Assembly: GCA_013331375.1 (NCBI GenBank) | Contig: DUGO01000018.1 | Span: forward strand, 1 to 8,230 | DNA: 8,230 nucleotides | Source of the DNA: Candidatus Methanoperedentaceae archaeon | Lineage (GTDB): Archaea; Halobacteriota; Methanosarcinia; Methanosarcinales; Methanoperedenaceae | Direction of reading: 5' to 3' | Shown: in pieces, positions 1 through 5,038 of the stretch | Layout: each line of letters starts with the position of its first letter | Numbering within the stretch: the stretch's first letter is position 1 | Notes under the pieces: generated by a model | Database searches by the model: none | What the model saw: the letters and a program-made list of their open reading frames with translations, nothing else | What the model was told of the DNA's origin: nothing | Translations under genes and position numbers: made by a program

Positions 1-227
1 ATAATTAAATTATTTTTATTCGCTTGGATGCCATTATCGAACTTAAGAATTGTAATAACTACCAGCGGCGCACCGATAATACCCTCAAATAAGAGTAGGA
101 GACCTCCATTTCCCTCGTTAATTTTCATATTAAATTGAATAAAAAGTATTACCAATGCTGCAATTAAAAAGCTCATCAAAACGTGGCGAACAAATTTATC
201 ATATTTTTGGACCACATTCAATTTCAT
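1..227 (-). CDS. Partial membrane protein, unrecognised (3' end beyond left edge)
   Basis: Read on the minus strand, the frame starting at ATG 227-225 stays open for 75 codons to the window edge. It begins MKLNVVQKYDKFVRH and contains two hydrophobic stretches, at about residues 16-34 (beginning VLMSFLIAALV) and 44-61 (beginning LLLLFEGIIGAP). This suggests a small or N-terminal membrane segment with a short exposed loop between them. The same frame is open upstream to a TAG at 317-315, giving protein-like residues (YAFELPNPKRYPEKF) but no ATG, GTG or TTG, so the gene may have lost its original start or be a decayed fragment. No clear Shine-Dalgarno motif precedes ATG 227. The DNA is much more AT-rich than the genes to its right, which suggests foreign origin or relaxed constraint. 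I do not recognise the family; a chance open frame in AT-rich DNA is not excluded. Confidence 0.45.
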   Translation of the reverse strand, partial: MKLNVVQKYDKFVRHVLMSFLIAALVILFIQFNMKINEGNGGLLLLFEGIIGAPLVVITILKFDNGIQANKNNLI

Positions 228-384
228 AGAATACCGTATATCTTTCAGAACAATAAATTTTTCTGGATAACGCTTTGGATTAGGTAATTCAAAAGCGTAA
301 AATAGGCGCCGTTCCTAATTCGAATATTACTAAGTTACAAGAGAAAGTAGAAATACCATCACAAAAAACCTGAATTATATCCTT

Positions 385-807
385 ATGCAGCGACTCGTCA
401 TCATCTACGGCGATGGCTCGCACAACACAGAGCTCATCGCACGTGCGCTCGATGAGGGGGCAAGAAGCGCGGGCGCAGATACGGTATTGAAGAATGTGAA
501 CGATGCGAGCCTGGATGACCTGAGGGGCGCGGATGCCATTGCGATAGGCTCACCCAACTATCATAATCTTATGATGCCCACGGTCAGGAAGTTCCTCGAA
601 AGCATGGCTGGCATGGAGCTTTCCGGGAAGGCGGGGCTTGCATTTGGCTCCTACGGTTGGGGAAAGGAAGCCGTGAATACCATACACGAGATGCTGGCAT
701 CATACGGTCTTTCAATGGCGGATGACCTGCTCATCAAAAGGACGCCAGGGAAAGCTGAGCTCGAGGAGTGCAGGAGGAGAGGGGCGCAGATTTTGGGCTG
801 TGTGTGA
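385..807 (+). CDS. Flavodoxin-like FMN-binding protein
   Basis: A stand-alone flavodoxin fold of 140 residues, about the usual short-chain length. The three FMN contact regions are visible: the phosphate loop after the first strand (YGDGSHNTE, residues 8-16), the second loop (GSPNYHNLMMPT, about 55-66), and the third loop with aromatic residues (FGSYGWGKEAV, about 87-97). The sequence resembles the C-terminal flavodoxin domain of the F420H2 oxidase/flavodiiron (FprA) family, but the metallo-beta-lactamase domain is absent. A soluble one- or two-electron carrier is likely; its partner is unknown and no redox gene lies beside it. ATG 385 is chosen because it sits just before the first beta strand (RLVIIYG). 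No obvious ribosome binding site precedes it. The frame ends in two consecutive TGA codons (805-810). Base composition matches the main genes, not the AT-rich flanks. Confidence 0.85.
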   Translation: MQRLVIIYGDGSHNTELIARALDEGARSAGADTVLKNVNDASLDDLRGADAIAIGSPNYHNLMMPTVRKFLESMAGMELSGKAGLAFGSYGWGKEAVNTIHEMLASYGLSMADDLLIKRTPGKAELEECRRRGAQILGCV

Positions 808-810
808 TGA

Positions 811-829
811 CTTTTTTTCACCAATTTTT
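811..829 (+). terminator. Possible oligo-T transcription terminator after the flavodoxin gene
   Basis: A run of seven T (812-818) and a run of five T (825-829) follow the tandem stop codons within 25 bases. Archaeal RNA polymerase commonly terminates at such coding-strand T tracts without a hairpin. I see no strong stem beside it. Confidence 0.35.
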
Positions 830-1044
830 CGGTTCAAAAAGACTCCCCTTTTATAAGAGACGGACTGGTTTCAAGAACCACAGATCCACCCGGAAAATAC
901 TACAGGAACACGCTCCCAGACAACCTCAAAAGGATTTTCAAGACACCTGAAGGTAGCCTGAATTTCTTGATATTAGGAAGGATTATCAGGTAGAATACAT
1001 ATAAAAGATATTCTAACATAAAATTTTACAGCAACTGCAAAACG

Positions 1045-1056
1045 AAATATATATAT
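1045..1056 (+). promoter_or_regulatory. Archaeal TATA box candidate for the repeat-bearing membrane protein
   Basis: The sequence AAATATATATAT, preceded by a purine-rich CGAA that fits a TFB recognition element, would place transcription start near 1075-1082 and give a leader of roughly 55-65 bases. A second TATA-like element (CATATAAAAG, about 999-1008) lies upstream. Motif and position only. Confidence 0.45.
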
Positions 1057-1134
1057 CGTACCACTACATATGACTGAATTCAGGTATTGCAGGATAGAAA
1101 TTGGATAGGTTTATCTCTTGCTGGCTGAAAAAGG

Positions 1135-2451
1135 ATGCTTATGGACCGCACAGGCGTGAAAAAGGCGGAGTTTGAATCAGATGGGGGCACAGCTGCGGCT
1201 GCAGCCGAATATAGCCGTACATATATCTCAGGTTTCGACAAGCTTATCATAGCAGTGATGGTGGCAGTCGGGCTGTATTTCCTCGCACTTTCCATTTTCA
1301 GGTTCATCGAGCTGTTCGGCGTCGAGTTTAATACCCTGGTTTTTATCAGGGAGATCGTTCACTTCTTTGTGGGCATAGCACTCATCTATGGCGCTTTCAG
1401 GCTTGTCAAGAAGTCAACGTTCCTTGAAAGGATTGTTGACCAGATGTTCGAGGAGCTGCTGTACGAGCGCTTTGAGCCTGTGCTCCGTGAGATTGCCACC
1501 ATTCACGCAAGCTACGACAGCGTTTCCGACCAGATCAAGGTGCTCAATTATAATGTCGCTGACCTGAAGAAGAACATGGAGATGGCGCCTGGAGCCCCGG
1601 TTCAGATGTCTACACCCTCCCAGTACAGGCGAATGTATTTCCTGTTCATTTATGTTGCACTGCTCAATATCACGCTCGCAGTCTACATGTTCATGATATA
1701 TTACCCGCAGTGGTACATCCCGTACCTGTCGCCGCTGCTGTTCGTGCTGTGGTGGGTGGCGATAACGCACGAGTTCGACGCCTGGGACAACAGACCCGCA
1801 TGGCTGTGGGTATTCGCGCCGATACTGGTGCTTCCGATTTATACCATGGTGTTCGGTCTGCTCACGTCCGCAAACCAGATGTTCGGGCTCATGTACGTGG
1901 GACTCGGCATCTATGTTTCCCTCTATTATTCGTGGTGCATGTACACTATGAAAGGCATACTGCCGTTCAACCTGCACAGGAAACTTGAAGAAATCGAAGC
2001 TGAAGCAGACGCCCAGGCTGCGGCAGAAGCCACGCCAACAGCCGCCGCACCAGAGCAGGTCCCCGCGCCTGCAGCAGCACCCGGACATGACCAGGAGCAG
2101 CCGAAGACAGAAGGGGGTTTCAGGAACGGTGGCACTTACAGGAACGGAGGCACTTATCGCAACGGCGGTACCTACAGGAATGGCGGCACATACCGGAATG
2201 GTGGAGAGTACAGAAACGGGGGCTCATACACGAACGGAGCCGGGTATGAGGCGCAACCGGCGCACATGCAATCTTCGAGCGGGCTGGCTGAGCGGCTGGC
2301 ACGGGTGCAGGAAGAGCTTGGGGTTCTGCAGGAGGCGCTGCGGTCCGAGCAGGCTGTGAGCGCAAGAAGACCGCTCTCAGGAAAGAAGCTCGCGACCGGG
2401 CTCGCACGGCGGCTTTTCAGGGAAATGAAGGGGAAGAAGGAAGACAGCTAA
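1135..2451 (+). CDS. Multi-spanning membrane protein with hexapeptide repeats, unrecognised
   Basis: A 438-residue integral membrane protein of unknown family. Order of parts: a short polar, Ala-rich N-terminus (1-32); two membrane helices (about 37-60 and 69-90); a charged, probably helical segment (about 93-150) able to form a coiled coil; four more membrane helices (about 167-190, 195-212, 222-243, 247-270); a charged helix with an Ala/Pro-rich disordered linker (280-325); seven hexapeptide repeats of the type YRNGGT (329-370); a heptad-like helix (about 383-405); and a basic tail. The TM1-TM2-helix-TM3-6 layout suggests a sensor, channel or scaffold, but nothing catalytic is visible. The start may really be ATG 1141: AAAAAGG at about 1128-1134 is spaced properly for 1141 but abuts 1135. 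An in-frame stop at 1126 excludes longer starts. It converges on lysA, with 36 bases between the stops. Confidence 0.8.
   Translation: MLMDRTGVKKAEFESDGGTAAAAAEYSRTYISGFDKLIIAVMVAVGLYFLALSIFRFIELFGVEFNTLVFIREIVHFFVGIALIYGAFRLVKKSTFLERIVDQMFEELLYERFEPVLREIATIHASYDSVSDQIKVLNYNVADLKKNMEMAPGAPVQMSTPSQYRRMYFLFIYVALLNITLAVYMFMIYYPQWYIPYLSPLLFVLWWVAITHEFDAWDNRPAWLWVFAPILVLPIYTMVFGLLTSANQMFGLMYVGLGIYVSLYYSWCMYTMKGILPFNLHRKLEEIEAEADAQAAAEATPTAAAPEQVPAPAAAPGHDQEQPKTEGGFRNGGTYRNGGTYRNGGTYRNGGTYRNGGEYRNGGSYTNGAGYEAQPAHMQSSSGLAERLARVQEELGVLQEALRSEQAVSARRPLSGKKLATGLARRLFREMKGKKEDS
2119..2244 (+). repeat. Seven tandem 18-base units encoding YRNGGT-type hexapeptides
   Basis: In-frame units start at 2119, 2137, 2155, 2173, 2191, 2209 and 2227. 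They encode FRNGGT, YRNGGT (three times), YRNGGE, YRNGGS and YTNGAG. Arg, Asn and Gly codons differ between units (AGG, CGC, CGG and AGA for Arg; AAC and AAT for Asn), so the amino acids are better conserved than the DNA. The array lies in the exposed C-terminal tail of the membrane protein, between a disordered linker and a short helix. Confidence 0.95.
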
Positions 2452-2487
2452 GTCCTGATATTATATTCCGCGCAGCCCTCAGGGAAT

Positions 2488-3825
2488 CTACCGCTCCTGA
2501 GCCGCCAGCATTCTCACGGGTATCCTCTGGTTCGCGAGCAGGTCGTCGTATCCCTCTCGCTTTCGTATGACCTCGGAGCTTCCATTATTCACCATGACCT
2601 CGGCGCATCTCGGTCTGCCGTTGTACTGCGAGCTCATGGAAAAGCCGTATGCGCCTGCATCAAGCAGCGCTATCAGGTCGCCCTTCACGATCTCGGGCAG
2701 GTCCCTGTCCTCTGCGAGCACGTCGCCCGTCTCGCAGATGGGTCCCACTATGGTGTACTTCCCGGCTGGCTTATCCCCGGCTTTGCCAGCAGCCACAACG
2801 AAATGGTAGGACTCGTACATCGCAGGGCGGATGAGCAGGTTGAAGCCAGCATCAACGCCGACGAAATTTTTTGACGAGCGCTTCACTGTGTTCACTCTTG
2901 TGAGCAGTATGGTCGTGTCTGCAACGATGTACCTGCCGGGCTCAAGTACCAGCTTCGGCTTTATGCCCAGCCCCTCTGTTCTCTCCCTGAACACGGGCAA
3001 GATAGCGCCTGCAAGATCGCTGGGTGTGGGTGCGTTCTCCTTCTTTGTATACGGGACGCCCAGTCCCGAGCCGAGGTCTATGAAATCCAGCTTTACGCCA
3101 AGCCCTGCCACCAGTTCTACAAGCTCCATCATCTTCCGAGCCATCTCTGTGAAGGGCGACAGGTCAAGGATTTGCGAGCCTATGTGGCAGTGGATGCCTG
3201 CGGGACGCACGCCGGGAAGCTCTTGCGCCTCGCGGTACGCATGCACAACCTCTGATGCAGGAATCCCGAACTTCGAGCCCCGCAGTCCTGTGGATATCTT
3301 GGGATGCGTCTTTGGGGACACATCAGGGTTCACCCTGAATGCGATATCAACCACCCTTTCTTTTTCCTCTGCGAGCCCAGACAGCGTGTGAAGCTCGTCC
3401 AGCGAGTCAACAGACACTTTCACACCCGTGTTGACTGCCATCCTCAGCTCTTCGTCAGTCTTGGAGTTGCCGTTGAAGAGTATCTTTGACGGAGGGATGC
3501 CTGCAAGGAGCGCCATGTACAGCTCGCCGCCGCTGAATACGTCTGCTCCAGCACCCTCGAGCGCGAGCATTCGCAGGATTGCAAGGCTGCCATTGGCTTT
3601 TGCTGCGTAATAGATGTCTGCGCCAGGGAACGCACCCGAAAAACGCCTGAAGTTCTCCCGTACACGCTCCTCGTTAGTCACATACAGGGGCGTGCCGCAG
3701 GTATCCGCAAGCTCAACCGTATCCGCTCCGCCGATGAAGAGGTGATTGTCCCTCACCTCAAGATGACCCTTGATTGTGAACATGCGCGTTAGAGAGGTTT
3801 TTTTGTTAATATGGTCTTCGGTCAT
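2488..3825 (-). CDS. lysA: Diaminopimelate decarboxylase
   Basis: A PLP-dependent, fold-III decarboxylase that converts meso-2,6-diaminopimelate to L-lysine, the last step of the DAP route; cytosolic and normally a dimer. Visible signatures: the PLP lysine in YYAAKAN (K76), the HCHIGSQ motif (212-218), the glycine-rich phosphate loop GSGLGV (252-257), EPGRYIV (295-301), the active-site Cys in GPICETGD (C364) and GAYGFSMSSQYNGRPR (391-406). Length (445) is slightly above the usual 415-430, mostly from the N-terminus. The first 14 residues (MTEDHINKKTSLTR) look dispensable, and MFTIKGHLEVRDNHLF at Met15 (3783) is a credible alternative start, with a TATA-like ATATTA about 25 bases upstream on that strand. 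No other lysine genes are in the window. It is divergent from the polyprenol-kinase-family gene across 57 bases. Confidence 0.95.
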   Translation of the reverse strand: MTEDHINKKTSLTRMFTIKGHLEVRDNHLFIGGADTVELADTCGTPLYVTNEERVRENFRRFSGAFPGADIYYAAKANGSLAILRMLALEGAGADVFSGGELYMALLAGIPPSKILFNGNSKTDEELRMAVNTGVKVSVDSLDELHTLSGLAEEKERVVDIAFRVNPDVSPKTHPKISTGLRGSKFGIPASEVVHAYREAQELPGVRPAGIHCHIGSQILDLSPFTEMARKMMELVELVAGLGVKLDFIDLGSGLGVPYTKKENAPTPSDLAGAILPVFRERTEGLGIKPKLVLEPGRYIVADTTILLTRVNTVKRSSKNFVGVDAGFNLLIRPAMYESYHFVVAAGKAGDKPAGKYTIVGPICETGDVLAEDRDLPEIVKGDLIALLDAGAYGFSMSSQYNGRPRCAEVMVNNGSSEVIRKREGYDDLLANQRIPVRMLAAQER

Positions 3826-3848
3826 CTGCCGCCGGCTGAATAATGCAC

Positions 3849-3858
3849 AAAAGCTTTT
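3849..3858. promoter_or_regulatory. Palindrome AAAAGCTTTT centred between two divergent genes
   Basis: A perfect 10-base palindrome sits at the midpoint of the 57-base gap between the lysA start (3825) and the kinase-family start (3883). Its centre is about 28-29 bases from each start codon, the spacing expected of a TATA element feeding leaderless transcripts. It could be a shared bidirectional core promoter or a dimeric repressor site. It is a weak match to a canonical TATA box, so this is inference from position. Confidence 0.3.
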
Positions 3859-3882
3859 ACAACTTTATGCAGATGGTACATC

Positions 3883-4431
3883 ATGCATGTTCGCAAGCTT
3901 GTTCATATCAGCGGCGCGCTCCTGCCCCAGGCTTGCATCATATTCGGCACACGCCCTGTGCTAGCTGCCGTCATCCTGCTGTTCCTGTCGTTCCTCGCCG
4001 CAGAGATAGCCAGACCTGTTTTACCGCGCGGGTTACTCCTGCTCTTCTGGCGCGAGAAGGAGCTCGGGCATTTTGCTGTCGAGCCTTTCCTTTATTACCT
4101 ATCTGTTATCACTCTTCTCTTCCTCTCTGAGATTGTGCCTGCCACAGCTTATGCCGCTATCGCGATACTGGCAGTGGGAGACGGTTTTGCAGGCGTCTTC
4201 GGGAAAAAATGCGGCAGGCACAGATTGCAGTTAAACGGTAACAAGTCCTGGGAAGGTACGCTCTCCGGGTTCCTGCTCGCATCCGCAGCCGGGTATTATT
4301 ATGCAGGGATAATTGCGATTGCGGGCAGCTTTTCCGGCATGCTGGCTGAAGCGCTCTCTGACAGGTTCGATAATATCACTGTCCCGTTTGCGGCACTTGC
4401 CGCGATGCTGCTTATTGGCTGGTTAATGTGA
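3883..4431 (+). CDS. Polyprenol/dolichol/phytol kinase family membrane protein (SEC59-like)
   Basis: A 182-residue polytopic membrane protein of the CTP-dependent lipid-alcohol kinase family (COG0170 type: dolichol kinase, phytol kinase, yeast Dgk1). Family signatures are present in order: N-terminal RKLVHISG (4-11); GDGFAGVFGKKCGRH (99-113), the probable nucleotide-binding segment; NGNKSWEGTLSG (118-129); and EALSDRFDNITVP (156-168), the conserved acidic/DN-T-P motif. Hydrophobic helices fill the spaces (about 14-40, 67-98, 127-148, 166-181). Length is typical of compact archaeal members. In archaea a plausible substrate is geranylgeraniol or a dolichol-type polyprenol, for lipid recycling or N-glycosylation carriers, but the substrate cannot be read from sequence. 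ATG 3883 places RKLVHI at the N-terminus as in homologues; no Shine-Dalgarno motif is seen. It is divergent from lysA and followed by 108 bases before pdaD, which has its own promoter. Confidence 0.85.
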   Translation: MHVRKLVHISGALLPQACIIFGTRPVLAAVILLFLSFLAAEIARPVLPRGLLLLFWREKELGHFAVEPFLYYLSVITLLFLSEIVPATAYAAIAILAVGDGFAGVFGKKCGRHRLQLNGNKSWEGTLSGFLLASAAGYYYAGIIAIAGSFSGMLAEALSDRFDNITVPFAALAAMLLIGWLM

Positions 4432-4478
4432 GAAATCAAGAGATGCGCAACAGCCAAATTCCGGGACTCAGGGGAAAG

Positions 4479-4487
4479 CTTTAAAAA
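4479..4487 (+). promoter_or_regulatory. TATA box candidate for pdaD
   Basis: GCTTTAAAA with a purine-rich GGGGAAA directly upstream (4471-4477) fits a BRE plus TATA element. Transcription would start near 4508-4513, giving a leader of about 30 bases that contains GTGAT (4526-4530), a partial match to the 16S rRNA tail, nine bases before ATG 4540. Confidence 0.5.
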
Positions 4488-4539
4488 CAGAAATTACTAT
4501 TGTATATTAACTTGGCATTGAGGTCGTGATAGTAATTAA

Positions 4540-5037
4540 ATGAACCAACGTCTGATACCAAAAAAAGTCTTTTTTACCAGTGGTGTTGGTCGGCATTCGG
4601 AATATCTCGAATCCTTTGAGCTGGCGCTCCGGGATGCCGGCATTGAGAAATTCAATCTTGTGACCGTGAGCTCAATCCTTCCCCCGAAATGCAAGATAGT
4701 GCCAAAGGAGGAGGGGCTGCATGAGCTGTCACCTGGAGAGATTGTGTTCGCTGTTCTCTCACGCAACGCGTCGAACGAGCAGCACAGGGTAGTTTCAACC
4801 GCAGTCGGCTGCGCCATACCGAAGAACCCGGACAGGCAGCACGGCTATCTCTCCGAGCACCACTCGTTCGGGGAGTCAAAGGATGATGCTGCAAAGTATG
4901 CCGAGAAGCTGGCTGTGAGCATGTACAGCACATGGACAAAGGAAGAGCCTGAGCGAGAGACCAGCATCGCGCGCTCGGCTGAGGTCGAGAAGGACACCTG
5001 GACCACCGTGGTTTCAGCCGCAGTGTTCGTGCTGTGA
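4540..5037 (+). CDS. pdaD: Pyruvoyl-dependent arginine decarboxylase
   Basis: Decarboxylates L-arginine to agmatine, the precursor of putrescine/spermidine and of agmatidine in archaeal tRNA-Ile. The family makes its own pyruvoyl cofactor by autocleavage between two serines; here the site is VSSILPP (S44/S45), predicting a beta chain of 44 residues and an alpha chain of 121 residues starting with pyruvoyl. N39 in the preceding NLVTV segment and E106 in YLSEHHSFGE match residues important for processing and catalysis in the Methanocaldococcus jannaschii enzyme (N47 and E109 there). The N-terminal FFTSGVGRHSEYLESFELALRDAG segment is split here for length: FFTSGVGRH, then ESFELALRDAG. The C-terminal WTTVVSAAVF completes the fold. 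Length (165) is normal, and the active enzyme is a trimer. It has its own promoter and converges on gatE with one base between stops; a T6 run at 5054-5059, inside the gatE 3' end, may terminate it. Confidence 0.95.
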   Translation: MNQRLIPKKVFFTSGVGRHSEYLESFELALRDAGIEKFNLVTVSSILPPKCKIVPKEEGLHELSPGEIVFAVLSRNASNEQHRVVSTAVGCAIPKNPDRQHGYLSEHHSFGESKDDAAKYAEKLAVSMYSTWTKEEPERETSIARSAEVEKDTWTTVVSAAVFVL

Positions 5038-5038
5038 A

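Larger units (their letters stand above)
808..1134. other. AT-rich intergenic stretch with possible gene remnant
   Basis: About 327 bases without a convincing complete gene. The left half (811-993) is open in the same frame as the flavodoxin gene after two TGA stops. It reads as plausible protein (for example GLVSRTTDPPGKYYRNTLP, then TPEGSLNFLILGRIIR) up to a TAG at 991-993, and could be the tail of a decayed gene. Another frame is also open here for about 60 codons, so chance is a real alternative. The right half (about 994-1134) is strongly AT-rich, with two TATA-like elements (around 999-1007 and 1045-1056) ahead of the membrane protein gene. I see no tRNA or other structured RNA. Confidence 0.5.

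Noticed and set aside
805..810. Recoding of TGA (selenocysteine or readthrough) to extend the flavodoxin
   Set aside because: The two TGAs are consecutive, the flavodoxin fold is already complete at residue 140, and no selenocysteine insertion element is visible.
768..950. 60-codon plus-strand frame overlapping the end of the flavodoxin gene
   Set aside because: It starts inside the flavodoxin gene in another frame, has no ribosome binding site, and its sequence is rich in Arg/Gln/His without any recognisable pattern.
1414..2088. 224-codon minus-strand frame opposite the membrane protein gene
   Set aside because: It is rich in Cys/His/Arg, as expected for the antisense of a GC-rich gene. 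The plus-strand product has coherent membrane helices and a promoter.
2119..2244. CRISPR-like direct repeats
   Set aside because: The 18-base units are contiguous, have no spacers, and are in frame within a coding region.
2476..2508. Hairpin between the membrane protein gene and lysA (CTCAGG with CCTGAG)
   Set aside because: Only six base pairs with a long loop and no T-run; the right arm lies in the lysA coding end.
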